Below, piece after piece: positions 50,894 to 61,100 of a DNA stretch of 64,000 bases. The stretch lies in assembly GCA_017305195.1 (NCBI GenBank), contig JAFKMU010000038.1, positions 1-64,000 of the forward strand, in the 5' to 3' direction. Under the pieces are notes generated by a model. It searched no databases. It was not told where the DNA came from and saw only the letters and a list, made by a program, of their open reading frames with translations. The translations under genes and the position numbers were made by a program. This stretch comes from Verrucomicrobiota bacterium (lineage in GTDB: Bacteria > Verrucomicrobiota > Verrucomicrobiia > Chthoniobacterales > Terrimicrobiaceae). Each line of letters opens with the position of its first letter. Position 1 is the stretch's first letter.

Positions 50894-52294
50894 ATGAACA
50901 CCCTCCAGAGCCCCAACCTGGCAAACCCGTCGTTCCTCACCCCCGCCCACCGAACCCTGCGAACCCGCAGCGCTGCGCTACTGTGCGCATCATTGCTGAC
51001 TGCCGGACCCGCCCTCCACGCCCAATCGGTCTGGACAGGGGGCAGCGGCGCCTGGGACAGCAATGGCAGCCCGGGATGGAATGGCACCGGCGTGCCCAAC
51101 AGCATGGGAGCGAGCGTGAACAAGACGGACTCGACCAGCGCCACGATCACCCAGAACAACAGCTCCGGTGTCACCATCGGGAGCTTCACTCTCTCCGGCG
51201 GGGCCGGGACATTCGGCGTGACGTTGAGCAATGCCCTGACCTTCAACCAGGATGGAGGGGGCGCGGGAACAGCCGCGATCACAAATGCAGGCTCCAACGC
51301 AAGCTCCCGCGTGAACTTCGGGTCCGGCACCCTCACGCTGGCCGACGACATCCTCATCAGCAACACCGGCAGCTCGACGAATGCGAGCGGGTCCATCGCC
51401 ATCTCCTCCACCATCGGGGGCGCGGGCAATGTCACCTTCAGCAACCTGAGCAACAGCGCCTCCGCCGGTCACATCACCCTCTCCGGGCCGAATACCTTCA
51501 CCGGGACGGTCACGGTGCAGAAAGGCGCGGTGACATTTTCCAATGCCACCTCGCTGGGCAGCTCGGCCAATGCCGTATACCTGGGCAGCGCCGGAAACTC
51601 GGCCACGCTCGTCTCCAGCTCCAACTCGGTAACGCACGCGTACAATATCACCGTGGTCTCCACGGTGGGCACGAATGTCCTCGGCTCGATCAACACGTCC
51701 ACCTCCGACACAACGTACTCCGGCACGCTAGCCCTCAACGGCAATGTCACCCTGGCCAGCAGCAAGACCGGCGTCGGTGCGGTGCGCTACACGGGAGCCA
51801 TCTCGGGCGGCGGAAATGTCACGCTCTCCGGGACGGGCAGGACGCAATTCGGCGACGGCGCCGCCAGCGTGACCAACACGTATACGGGCAACACCGTGCT
51901 GAGCGAAACCAGCTCCTTCCTGCTGGCGGATAATGCGAAGATGACCTTCGTCATCGGCGCCAGCGGCCTGAACAACAAGATCTCGGGAACCGGCGGGCAG
52001 GCAGCCACGCTGAACGGTGACTTCGTCTTTGATCTCACCAACGCAGCCGCCAATGGCAGTTGGACGATCGTCGATCTGGGCACGGTCAACGGGACTTTTG
52101 GCTCCACCTTTTCGATCACAGGCTTCACGGAGGCGGCGAATGTGTGGACCTACGTGTCCGGCACGACGACGTACACCTTCACCGAGGCCACGGGCGTTCT
52201 CTCGGCGGTGCCGGAGCCATCCACGGCGGTGCTCTGGGGGTTGGGCCTCGCCTTTGTGCTCTTCGGCATTCGTCGGCGGATGCGTCATGCCTGA
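50894..52294 (+). CDS. Autotransporter-associated repeat protein with PEP-CTERM tail
   Basis: A 466-residue exported protein. A long signal peptide (residues 1-44, ending ALHAQS) precedes Gly/Ser/Asn-rich beta-helix repeats (GAGNVTFSNLSNSASAGHIT, SGPNTFTGTVTVQKGAVTFS). The end is a PEP-CTERM tail (VPEPSTAVLWGLGLAFVLFG, RRRMRHA). No translocator barrel is present. It is a likely surface or matrix fibre related to the 38623 protein. It is divergent from the GntR gene but carries the LacI-type operator, and is followed at 57 bases by a Gfo/Idh/MocA gene and then the LacI gene. Confidence 0.85.
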   Translation: MNTLQSPNLANPSFLTPAHRTLRTRSAALLCASLLTAGPALHAQSVWTGGSGAWDSNGSPGWNGTGVPNSMGASVNKTDSTSATITQNNSSGVTIGSFTLSGGAGTFGVTLSNALTFNQDGGGAGTAAITNAGSNASSRVNFGSGTLTLADDILISNTGSSTNASGSIAISSTIGGAGNVTFSNLSNSASAGHITLSGPNTFTGTVTVQKGAVTFSNATSLGSSANAVYLGSAGNSATLVSSSNSVTHAYNITVVSTVGTNVLGSINTSTSDTTYSGTLALNGNVTLASSKTGVGAVRYTGAISGGGNVTLSGTGRTQFGDGAASVTNTYTGNTVLSETSSFLLADNAKMTFVIGASGLNNKISGTGGQAATLNGDFVFDLTNAAANGSWTIVDLGTVNGTFGSTFSITGFTEAANVWTYVSGTTTYTFTEATGVLSAVPEPSTAVLWGLGLAFVLFGIRRRMRHA

Positions 52295-52351
52295 GCGGCA
52301 CCTCGCCCCGCGCCCCGGCAGGCCCGGAAGGGGCGAAACATCCCTGACAAA

Positions 52352-53593
52352 ATGCTCAATCTCGGCATCATCGGAGTCGGCGGCTACGGCTGGAACAACG
52401 TCCTCGGGTTTCTCGCTCTGCAGGCGGAGGGGCGGGTAAAAATCACCGCTCTCGCGGATGTCTCCACGCCGGCCCTGGAGGATTGCCGCGCCCGGCCGGA
52501 GCTGAGCGAGGCGCGCTGTTTCACGGACTACCGCGACCTGCTGGATGCGCCGGGGCTGGATGCTGTCCTGATCAATGTCCCCATCCCCTTTCACCGGGAG
52601 ACAACCCTCGCGGCCCTCGAACGAGGGCTGGCTGTACTGCTGGAAAAGCCCGCCGTCCCGCTCCTCTCCCAGCTCGATGAACTGATCGACGCCGATCGCG
52701 AAGGCCGGGTGATGGTGGGCTTTCAGCATGTCTACTCGTCGCTCGCGGCGGCGGCGCGGGCGAGCATCCGGCGGGGCGAGCTGGGTCGGCTGAAATCCGC
52801 CTCGACCTGGGGGATCTGGCCGCGCCCGACATCCTACTACCACCGCGCCGGCTGGGCCGGGCAGCTCGAGTGGCGAGGGCTCGCCGTGCTCGACGGCCCA
52901 TGCACCAATGCCTTTGCCCACTATATCAATCTCGCCCTCCACCTGTGCAGTTCCGAAGGGTGCAGCACTGGGCTGCCGGTGAGCGGGCGGGGCGAGGCCT
53001 ATCGCGCCCGGCCCGACATCCCGAGCTACGACACGGGGTTTCTCCGCGCCCGGCTGGACGGGGATATTGCCTGCTCCTTTGCCTTCACCCACGCGGCGGC
53101 GAGGGAGCGCGGTGTGACGATCCGGCTGGCGGGCAGCCGGGGGGAGCTGCTTTTTGCCGACAATGGGAGGGAGCTGCGGCTGCCCGATGGCGGGGTGCTC
53201 CGAGGCGAAGACGGGCAGATGAGCCTGCGGCGGGCCTTCGTCGCCTTTGCCCGGGGCGACCGGGAGAGAAACCTCACACCGCTGGAGGCATCGCGGCCCT
53301 TTCTCAGCGCCACCCATCTCATGCTGGCGGCGTCGGGCGGCATTCACCAGATCCCGGCGGAGCACACCTGCAATGTGGCGCGCGAGAGCGGGGAGGACGA
53401 AGATGGCGACCTGGCGTGCGCGATCCCGGGGATCGAGAGGGATATGGCGCGATGCGTGGAGAATTTTCTCACACCCGGCGAGACCGGTCTGGCCTGGGCG
53501 GCCGACGCCGGGGAAATGATGGTTTCGGAAGGTCTGGAGGCGGAAATGCTGCACGGCCTGGGAACAGGAGCGAGGCATTCCGTCCCGGCGTAG
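52352..53593 (+). CDS. Gfo/Idh/MocA-family oxidoreductase
   Basis: A 413-residue dehydrogenase-type protein with intact marks: GIIGVGGYGWNNVLGF as the Rossmann loop, LLEKPAVPLLSQLDELIDAD with the family EKP, and GPCTNAFAHYINLALHLC with the His that usually acts in catalysis. NAD(P)-dependent oxidation or epimerisation of a sugar is expected from the family. It is cytoplasmic. It is better conserved than the relative at 44054. It lies between the autotransporter-repeat gene and the LacI regulator, all rightward. Confidence 0.85.
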   Translation: MLNLGIIGVGGYGWNNVLGFLALQAEGRVKITALADVSTPALEDCRARPELSEARCFTDYRDLLDAPGLDAVLINVPIPFHRETTLAALERGLAVLLEKPAVPLLSQLDELIDADREGRVMVGFQHVYSSLAAAARASIRRGELGRLKSASTWGIWPRPTSYYHRAGWAGQLEWRGLAVLDGPCTNAFAHYINLALHLCSSEGCSTGLPVSGRGEAYRARPDIPSYDTGFLRARLDGDIACSFAFTHAAARERGVTIRLAGSRGELLFADNGRELRLPDGGVLRGEDGQMSLRRAFVAFARGDRERNLTPLEASRPFLSATHLMLAASGGIHQIPAEHTCNVARESGEDEDGDLACAIPGIERDMARCVENFLTPGETGLAWAADAGEMMVSEGLEAEMLHGLGTGARHSVPA

Positions 53594-53654
53594 CCTGCCG
53601 GGTCCGAGGCGCGCCCGGTCTTGGGGGACCGTGCGCGAGCGGATACCGGCGCGC

Positions 53655-53684
53655 TCCCGCCCGTTCCGTCGTGAACGGGCGGGA
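53655..53684. terminator. Perfect 12-bp hairpin ahead of the LacI gene
   Basis: TCCCGCCCGTTC (53655-53666), a 6-base loop and GAACGGGCGGGA (53673-53684) form a perfect stem. There is no T-run, so it is either a terminator of the upstream operon or an RNA-level element before the LacI gene. The remaining 53594-53759 interval shows only a smaller hairpin near 53621. Confidence 0.5.
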
Positions 53685-53759
53685 AGGGCTGCGCCATTTG
53701 TGCTTTATCCGGGGATTTCCTCCTGCGAGGTTGCTCGATAGCCCAGCCCCTCCCCGAAC

Positions 53760-54884
53760 GTGAAAAGCAGCAAGAAGAAAGGCACGCCCGATCCTCCTCC
53801 GCCGCCGGAACCGCGCATCGTTCCCGGCCGGGTCTCGATCCGGGATCTCGCGGCCATCGCCTGCGTGAGCCGCACGACGGTCTCGCTCGCCCTGAGAGAC
53901 AGCCACCGGGTCAGCGCGCCGGTGCGCAAGGAGATTCAAAAGCTGGCGGCGGAGCATAACTACCGCAGCAACCCGATGGTGACTGCGCTGATGCAGCAGG
54001 TGCGTTCAAAGCGGGCGATCAAGGACAGCGCGACGATCGCCTTTGTGACGTCGAGCCATACCCGCGAGGAGTGGAAGAAGTATTCCTTCAACCGCCAGAT
54101 CTGGGAGGGAGCGCTGGCCGAGGCCACGCGGCTCGGCTTCCGGCTGGAGGAGTTCTGGGCGGGACCGGGGGCGCGGGACATTTCGGCGCTCGCGGGCATG
54201 CTGTACCATCGCGGGATCCGCGCGCTGTGCTTTGCCCCGATGGCGTGGCCCCACCCCAGCTTTGAGCTGCCTTGGGATCGGTTCGTGGCGATCGCCTGCA
54301 CGGCGTCGACGGGCATCGCGGAGCTGCCGGTGGTGCGGAGCGACCATACCCACGGCATGCACTCGCTGCTCTCCCGGCTGCGCGGCCTGGAGGCGCAGTC
54401 GATCGGCGTGGCCATCTCGCTGGAGGATGACGAGCGCATCGCCCACGCGTGGTCGGCCGGAGCCCATACCTTTTGCCTCACCGCCCCGGAGACCGCAGTC
54501 CATCTGCTCCGCCTGAAGGACTACGGCGATTTCGAAAGTTTTGCCGGATGGTTCCAAAAGACGCGCCCTCAGGTCGTGGTCGGCCTGCAGTCGACCATCC
54601 CGGCCTTCCTCGAGCGCCTGGGCATGGGCGGAAAGATCGCCTATGCCTCGCTGGACGTGCTGACGGAGGAGCTGGACGAAATCGCGGGCGTCTTTCAGGA
54701 CCCCTTTTATCTGGGGCAGCGCGGAGTGGAGTATGTCAGCAAGGCGATCTATGACCAGGTCTTCGGCCTGCCCGCGCACCCCGAGTCCATCGTGGTCCGG
54801 GGGCGCTTCGTCGAGGGGCGCTCGCTCGCGCCTTTGCGGAAAGCCCCGGCGCGCAGCAAAACGAAGACCGCCGCGCGCCGCTAA
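53760..54884 (+). CDS. LacI-family transcriptional regulator
   Basis: A 374-residue repressor-type protein. Residues 20-75 form the LacI helix-turn-helix and hinge (SIRDLAAIACVSRTTVSLAL, HRVSAPVRKEIQKLAAEHNY). The rest is the periplasmic-binding-like domain (ATIAFVTSSHTREEWKKYSF, GIRALCFAPMAWPHPSFELP, GKIAYASLDVLTEELDEIAG). LacI proteins bind palindromes with a central CG-like step; the GCTGACRYGTCAAC sites at 50835, 61302 and 61336 are the obvious targets. The start is GTG 53760 because no ATG precedes the helix-turn-helix. The 3' end overlaps the convergent SGNH gene by four bases. Confidence 0.85.
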   Translation: MKSSKKKGTPDPPPPPEPRIVPGRVSIRDLAAIACVSRTTVSLALRDSHRVSAPVRKEIQKLAAEHNYRSNPMVTALMQQVRSKRAIKDSATIAFVTSSHTREEWKKYSFNRQIWEGALAEATRLGFRLEEFWAGPGARDISALAGMLYHRGIRALCFAPMAWPHPSFELPWDRFVAIACTASTGIAELPVVRSDHTHGMHSLLSRLRGLEAQSIGVAISLEDDERIAHAWSAGAHTFCLTAPETAVHLLRLKDYGDFESFAGWFQKTRPQVVVGLQSTIPAFLERLGMGGKIAYASLDVLTEELDEIAGVFQDPFYLGQRGVEYVSKAIYDQVFGLPAHPESIVVRGRFVEGRSLAPLRKAPARSKTKTAARR

Positions 54885-56140
54885 TTCGCCGCCGGGCTGG
54901 CGGGAACCTTGCGGCACCAGGGATTGCGGAAGCGCAGCACGGCATTGCCTTGTCCCAGGACGCGCGCGCCGAGGACAAACTTCACGCTTTTAACCTCCCG
55001 GCCTTCGCCGACGAGGTTGGCCGGGGATTGCAGCGTCAGCACGAGCGGGCCGCCCGGGTCGATGGCGGAGATGGTGTCGCGCTTCTGGGTGCCGTCAAAA
55101 TCATAGGCCACCGCGAAGGTCCCGTCGCTGAAGACGAGCGTGACCTCGGCCCGCACGTCGGCGAGGTTCACCGAGCCCGGGTCGATCTCCACCTGCACCC
55201 CGGCCTGGAATCCCTCCGCCTTTTCGGCCACCGGGATGATCTGGGACACACGCATGCCGCCGAGACCATTCTGGGCGGTGGTCTTGAGATCGACGACGAG
55301 CTCATTCGCGCCATCGGGGCGGGCGTTCACGGAGAAGGCGGACGAGGAGTTCGCATTGTCCCGGCCTCCGGTGAAGAGATCGGGCAGCACTCCGGTATTG
55401 CCATCTCCCAGCTTCCCGGTCGTGCCGGTGAAGCCCGGGTTGCCGAGGATGTTCCCGGCGAGGCCCGGGTAATCCGGGACGGAGGCCCCGAGGCCGTCGA
55501 GCAGCGCGGCGAGGGCGACGCCGACCTTGTACGCGCCGAGGGTCTGGAGATGAATGCCGTCGTAGAACCAGCCCGGCTGCAGGGTGATGGAGGGCGCTCG
55601 CTGGGTGGAGGCCAGCGCGGCGAGGTCGAAGAGCACCGCGCCTTTGGTGCGCGTGCAGTAGTCGGCGATGCGGGAGTTCAGGTCGTTGATGAAGGCGACG
55701 TGCGCGGGGAGGTAATGCTCGGAGCCGGGATCCGTGCAGACGATGGGGGTGATGCCCCGGGCGAGGGCCATGTCGGCGGCCTTGGCGATGTTGGCCATGG
55801 TGTGGTCCGCGCTGAAGCCGGGCGAGCGCACATCATTGACGCCCATCAGGATCACGAGGAACCGCGGGTTGGAAGCGAGGGCCGGGTCCAGCATGGTCGA
55901 GATGATCGTGTCCGACGTCGCGCCGGAGATGCCGAAGATGCCGGTGCAGGGGTACTTCTGCTGGTTCAACGCGTTGGCCCAGTTGAAATGGCAGAGCGTG
56001 GTGCGGTTCAGCCCGGCCTTGTCAAAGGCGATGATGGCGGTGCGGCTGTCGCCGAGCGGAGCCAGGGTGGCGGGAGCGTCCTTGGCCGGGGCGAGGCGGG
56101 CCAGGGCGAGAGCGAGGAGGGTGAGCAGGATGGGTCTCAT
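54881..56140 (-). CDS. Secreted SGNH/GDSL hydrolase with C-terminal beta domain
   Basis: A 419-residue exported hydrolase. The signal peptide is short (LLTLLALALARLAPAKDAP). SGNH blocks: PLGDSRTAIIAFDKAG (I), FGISGATSDTII (II Gly), LILMGVNDVRSPGF (III, Asn) and WFYDGIHLQTLGAYKVG (V, Asp/His). Residues 235-419 form a beta-sandwich (VNLADVRAEVTLVFSDGTFA), possibly glycan-binding. It is likely to remove acyl groups from a polysaccharide. Last gene of a three-gene operon; its ATG overlaps the upstream stop as ATGA. Confidence 0.85.
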   Translation of the reverse strand: MRPILLTLLALALARLAPAKDAPATLAPLGDSRTAIIAFDKAGLNRTTLCHFNWANALNQQKYPCTGIFGISGATSDTIISTMLDPALASNPRFLVILMGVNDVRSPGFSADHTMANIAKAADMALARGITPIVCTDPGSEHYLPAHVAFINDLNSRIADYCTRTKGAVLFDLAALASTQRAPSITLQPGWFYDGIHLQTLGAYKVGVALAALLDGLGASVPDYPGLAGNILGNPGFTGTTGKLGDGNTGVLPDLFTGGRDNANSSSAFSVNARPDGANELVVDLKTTAQNGLGGMRVSQIIPVAEKAEGFQAGVQVEIDPGSVNLADVRAEVTLVFSDGTFAVAYDFDGTQKRDTISAIDPGGPLVLTLQSPANLVGEGREVKSVKFVLGARVLGQGNAVLRFRNPWCRKVPASPAAN

Positions 56141-58116
56141 GGTTGGGAAGGGGGCGGAGCCGGAGCCGCGATATCGAGCGAGGCGGAGGCGGTGTTGTTC
56201 AGTTCGTCGGATTCGATCAGGCGGTTCACGTCATCGACCTGGGCGGCGAGCGTGTGCCGTCCCGGCGCGGCGGTCCAGGTGGAGCGGCCCTGCGGCCCGT
56301 TGTTTGCACTCACCTCGGCCTTCCGGCCCGGCGCGAGCGGAGCTCGCAGGGCGTCGCTCCAGCACACGGTCTTTCCGTCGATGGAGAACTTCACCCCGAT
56401 GGTGACGCCGTCCCCGGTCGGCGCGGAGCCGATGTTTTCCACGGTCGCGAGGAAGCGCACCTCCTCGCCGGGACGCGGATTTTCCGGAGCAGTCTTTACC
56501 TCGCGGATGACCAGATCGGGAAAGGCGTCGATGGTGGAGACCGAGATCCGGGCGGGATCGGAGACGCGGCCATCGCGGGACGCAGCGATGATCTCCAGCG
56601 GATAGGTGGTGGCAGGCAGGAGCCCGCCCAGCGTGAAGTGCAGCCGCCCGTCGGCGTCGGGCGCGGCCTGCCCGAGCTTGCGCCCATGCAGGTAGACCCA
56701 CCAGGCATCCGGGCCGGGATAGGCCGGCCAGTCGAGCGAGAGCGCGGTGGGCTCGGCCCGGGCCGCGATGTCCCTGGCCGCCGGGAGCTCGCCGGGCGGC
56801 ACCGGCGCGGCGGGCTGGATCGTGACGATGAGAACCTCATCGGGCACCTGGAGGTCGACGGTCGAAACATCCGAGAATCGCGCGGAGGGCGTGGCCTTCC
56901 CGCCCGGCGTCGCGACTGTCACCTCAGCGGCTTTTTGCGCGAGGACGAGTTGCACGGGTACGGCGGCATTTGCGATATCCGTCCGCGATTTCCGGTCAAA
57001 GCCCGGCACCTCGTTCCAGAGCAGGAGCAGGAAAGACCCGTCCGAGCGCTGAAGCAGCGTATGATGAACGGAGGGCAGCGCGCCGCGCAGGGAGAAGGCA
57101 AGTGCCCCGGCGCGGTACGGAGCCGGGCGCACCCACTGGCAGGCGGAGGCGTCCCAGCGGGACTCGCCCACGGAGGCGATGAGGTCGCGCAGGGCAAAGT
57201 AGGCGGGCTTGGGGCTGGCATCGGGCATGAGCAGGCCGAAGGCGGCCTCGGGGTCCTCCTGCTCCGCCTTGCGCGGACGGCCCGCGCCGAATTCGTACAA
57301 GACGGTCCAGCGGAAGCCCGCGTCGAAGTACGCGGCGAGGAGGCGCGGCAGGTACTTGCGCTGTGCCTCGTGCGAGACCCCGGCCTGCGTGCCCGCGATG
57401 ACCTGGCTGCTGGCGAGGCAGGTGTGATAGCCCGTCTCGGTGGCTGCGAGCGGCGGCAGGGTCGCGCCGCGCCCGAGCAGGAGATACGGGTCGCGAAAGT
57501 CGAGGCTCTCCGACGGCATGGCCCCGGCGGGATAGCTATGGGTATTGGCGATGTCAAAGCTCCGGAGCGGAGCCAGCCGCGAACCGTCGCCCTTGTAGGC
57601 GGTGCTGGCGGCGATGACGGGGATGTCCTTCAGCGCGGCGTCACCCTTGACGGCGCGGTAGAGATCATCCTGGAACTCCCGAGGGCCCTCCGGCCAGCCG
57701 CGGCCGTGATAGGTCTTGCCGAGCTTCTTCCAGCCGCCGTTGACCTCGTTGGGGCCCTCGATGGCGGCGAGGAGATGGCGTTTCGCCTGCCACAGGGGAA
57801 GCTTTTGCTCCCAGGGCGTGGCCGGGTCGTCGTCGATGGCGATGACGCGGATGCCGTATTTTTCCCAAAGCTCGTCATGGCGAGGGGAAAGGTCGTCTCG
57901 GATCGTGCGCACACCGAGGCCGCCGAGGAGATCCCGCACCGCCTCCCAGCGCTCGGCATACATGGTGTCGCGGTAACTAAAATGCGTCGCCACCCCGATG
58001 GACTCGACGAAGCTGTCGGCGGGCCGGGCGGGCTCAGGAACAGGCAATGCCTCCCCTGCCCGCGCGGCCTGGGCCAGCAGGACGGCCGCCAGGGCGGCGC
58101 AGCGAAGTCCGCTCAT
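56137..58116 (-). CDS. GH39/cellulase-like clan-A glycosidase with FN3 and CARDB modules
   Basis: A 659-residue exported protein starting MSGLRCAALAAVLLAQAARA. The barrel (about 35-330) shows VRTIRDDLSPRHDELWEKYG, AAIEGPNEVNGGWKKLGKTY with a putative acid/base Glu in GPNEV, FDIANTHSYPAGAMPSE, and LAATETGYHTC with a putative nucleophile Glu. A fibronectin-III-like domain (LDWPAYPGPDAWWVYLHGRK) and a CARDB-type domain (ATVENIGSAPTGDGVTIGVK) follow. The substrate is unknown. Middle gene of the operon; ATGA overlaps on both sides show tight coupling. The longer frame from 58164 lies inside the upstream gene and is rejected. Confidence 0.7.
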   Translation of the reverse strand: MSGLRCAALAAVLLAQAARAGEALPVPEPARPADSFVESIGVATHFSYRDTMYAERWEAVRDLLGGLGVRTIRDDLSPRHDELWEKYGIRVIAIDDDPATPWEQKLPLWQAKRHLLAAIEGPNEVNGGWKKLGKTYHGRGWPEGPREFQDDLYRAVKGDAALKDIPVIAASTAYKGDGSRLAPLRSFDIANTHSYPAGAMPSESLDFRDPYLLLGRGATLPPLAATETGYHTCLASSQVIAGTQAGVSHEAQRKYLPRLLAAYFDAGFRWTVLYEFGAGRPRKAEQEDPEAAFGLLMPDASPKPAYFALRDLIASVGESRWDASACQWVRPAPYRAGALAFSLRGALPSVHHTLLQRSDGSFLLLLWNEVPGFDRKSRTDIANAAVPVQLVLAQKAAEVTVATPGGKATPSARFSDVSTVDLQVPDEVLIVTIQPAAPVPPGELPAARDIAARAEPTALSLDWPAYPGPDAWWVYLHGRKLGQAAPDADGRLHFTLGGLLPATTYPLEIIAASRDGRVSDPARISVSTIDAFPDLVIREVKTAPENPRPGEEVRFLATVENIGSAPTGDGVTIGVKFSIDGKTVCWSDALRAPLAPGRKAEVSANNGPQGRSTWTAAPGRHTLAAQVDDVNRLIESDELNNTASASLDIAAPAPPPSQP

Positions 58117-61100
58117 GGCCGGCCTCCCGGTTTCACAGGTTCCGCGAGAATAACATTTTTCCACAAAGCCGGATCGACCGTCTCCCCCAGCCCGCCGGTC
58201 CAGGAGATGAACTGCTTGCTGTAGCCTGCGTCGTCGTCATTCGCGGCGACGTTCAGGCGGAAGACCTCGTCACCAGCGAGCCGCCGGTCGAGGGTGACGC
58301 GGTAGACAGTCGCGCCCGGCGTGCGCTCCACCGTGGCAGCGATGCCCCCGGCGGACAATCCCGAGGACTCCGGCACGACCGCGGCCTTCCCGCCGACGCG
58401 CCCGATGCGATACATCCCGACGGCGTCGCCATGGGCCAGGGCGAGCAGGAGGGAGTCGGACTCCGCGAGCCGCGCCGCCTCCGAGGCGGGGCGGTCCTCG
58501 CCGTCACGCACATGGACAAGGAGATACAAATGCCCGTCATCGCCGGCCAGCCAGCCCTCCGCCGAGAGGTCCTCCGGCCCCTGCCAGAACCTCGTGCTGT
58601 CAGGGAGCTTGTCGAAGTGATTCGTCACATTGGCGCTCTCCAGCGAGAAATCCGGCGGGCGGTTCGGAGGAACGGGGAAAGCCCCCGGCCCGGCCGCGCG
58701 GGAAACGCGGAGCACGGGCTCGATGGCCAGGCGCTCGCGGGCAATCTCCTTCCCGGCCTCGTCGGTGAGCGACAGGTCGATGAAGTCCCCGGCATGGCGG
58801 GGATCGAGCAGCGCGGGGAGCGCGGCGGGCGGCGGCAGGGTGACGCTCCACCCGCCCTTGCCGCCCAGCACCTTGATGGCGATGAGGTTGTCGCCCTTCC
58901 TCAGGGGCAGCTCGAGGATGCGCTCAGTCAATACCCGCCCTTCATTCCCGCTCTCCATGGTGCTGCAGATGAGCGCTCCATTCAGGCGAAACTCCATCCA
59001 CCAGTCGGCATTGCACGCGACCCGGACGTTCTCGTCGCGCTCCGCGCGCACGGTGCCGAGGATGTACCCGGCGCGTTTCTCGCGAGGAGCCTCGCCGGGC
59101 AGGAGCAGGTTGATAAAGCCTCCCGGGGTTGCCTTGACCATGCGACCCGGCTGATCGCCGAGGCGGTCCGGCGCCGCGCGCAGCGCCGACAGGTCGACCT
59201 CGGGAGCAGGATCGCCGGTAAAGACCCGCCAGGTCTCCGGCCATTGATAATGCAGGGCGGCGGGGCTCCACGTCACCGCGAGGCGCACCGGCAGCGCGCC
59301 CCGGGCGGGAACGGTGACCGGCTGCCGCGCGGGCGAGATCGCGGTCTGCTCCGGGTTGCTGGCCGTGGCGGCGAGCGTGGCCTGGAGAGGGTGGTCGGCG
59401 GGATTGCGAATCGCGAGATCAAGCGGGCTCTCCCGGCCCGGCACGACGATCGCCATGTCGGGGGTATCGAGGATCGACCGCGACACCACGGCCTGAAAGG
59501 CCGGGTCGGCGGCATCCCACAGCAGGTAGACCGGCGTCTCCGTGACCTCGACCCGCACCACGCCCTCCGGCGAGGCCGCGGCGGGAGAGGTATTACCGTA
59601 AAGATCCATGAAGCGGAGATTCCTCGCGCCGTCCGCCGAGTCCGCGACTTTCACATAGACATTGTAAAAAGCTGGTTGATTGGCCCAGAGCAGGCAGGCA
59701 CGCCGGGCATCATGGCGCGCGGCAAAAGAGTACCCCTCGGCATGAGCCCTGCCCGTTGCGAGCTGGCTCTGGAAGGCCAGTCCCTTCAGGTGTTCGGTCA
59801 TGGTCCGGTACGCGAGAAAGGCGGGCATCGGCTCCTGATCGGAGCGCAGCATGCCGTAGCCGACATCGCCGCGCCGAAAGGCGTGCAGGCGGAAGGTCAT
59901 GAGATACTCGATGCCCGTGGCCTGCGCGTAGGCCTGCTTTTGCAGCACGGTGGCGGCCTGCACGTCCTCCTGCCTGCGGGACCCCACGAACATGCCGGAC
60001 TCCGTGTCAATGAGGGGCTTGCCCCCCATGCCGGCGGCCTGCGCGGTCCGGCGCACCTGACCGGCGATATTCTCCTCCGCGAGGGAACCCGGACCGTGGG
60101 CGTGAAAGGCGATGGCGTCGAGGAACTCCGGCTTCACCCGCTCAAGGAAGCGGCGGGAGTTCGGCTTGCCCGCCGCTCCGAAAAAGGTAATACCGCCGTT
60201 CATCACCACCGCGCGCGGGTTGCCGCGTTTGATCGCCTGGCAGGTGGCCTCGTAGATCTTCGTATAGGCGTCGATGTCGGGGTAGCCGAGATCCGGCTCG
60301 TTGCCGACCTCCCAGTAGACGACCTCGGGCGCGCTGCGGGCGGCGGATTCCGCCAGCGCCAGCCAGGAGGTCCAGACGGCTTCGGAAAACGCGCCGCTCT
60401 TTCCCTCCACGATCCCATCGGGAGACGGCGGCCACGCCATGCCCACGACCTGGAGGCCATGCCGGGAAAGGATGGCAAGGTCGCCCGTGTCGCCCGACCA
60501 CGCGCCCGGCCCGATGCCAAATCCCGCCGTGCGCAGAATGTCCGCGCCGGAGGCGAGCACCCAGCCGAGGAGGTCGCACTGGCCCTGCACGGCCATTTGA
60601 CCCGGCGCGGTCGGCTGCGGCGAACGGGCGATGACGCCGCCATAGTTCGGATCGAGCCCGTAGAGAAAGTCGCCTTTCGCCGCACGGGGAATCTCCGCGG
60701 ACGAAATCACGCCCACATAGTATTCCCTCTCCGCCAGCGTCGCGCCGCCCGCCTGCACGGTGAGGACGAGGCTGTAGACGCCGTATTTCAGCCCGTCCGT
60801 GTCGACGATCGCGGCGACGGATGCCTCGCCGCGAGCCAGAAGATCGAGCGCGCCGGATTTCTCAAAAATCTGCGTCCCCTGCCGGTCGAGGAAACGCAGC
60901 GTGTACCGCGCCGGGATCGCCTCCGCGCGATCGTTCCGCACCGGCAGCTCGATGGCTGGCTGCGCCCCCCGGGCAAACAGGAGCCTGCCGCCCGGCGTCA
61001 CAGCCGCCTCGCAGCGCACAGCGGGAAAGGCCGTGCCGGGAGGCAGATAGTGATTGCAGATGATCGATTCGTGATTCGGCGGCGGCGCGTCCGCAGGACT

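Noticed and set aside
51728-53578. A 616-residue open frame on the minus strand opposite the PEP-CTERM and Gfo/Idh/MocA genes
   Set aside because: No recognisable motif; the plus strand encodes clear family members with normal starts.
58117-58164. Start at 58164 for the 56137 gene
   Set aside because: It would add 16 residues inside the upstream gene before the signal peptide; the ATGA overlap at 58113-58116 matches the other couplings in the operon.
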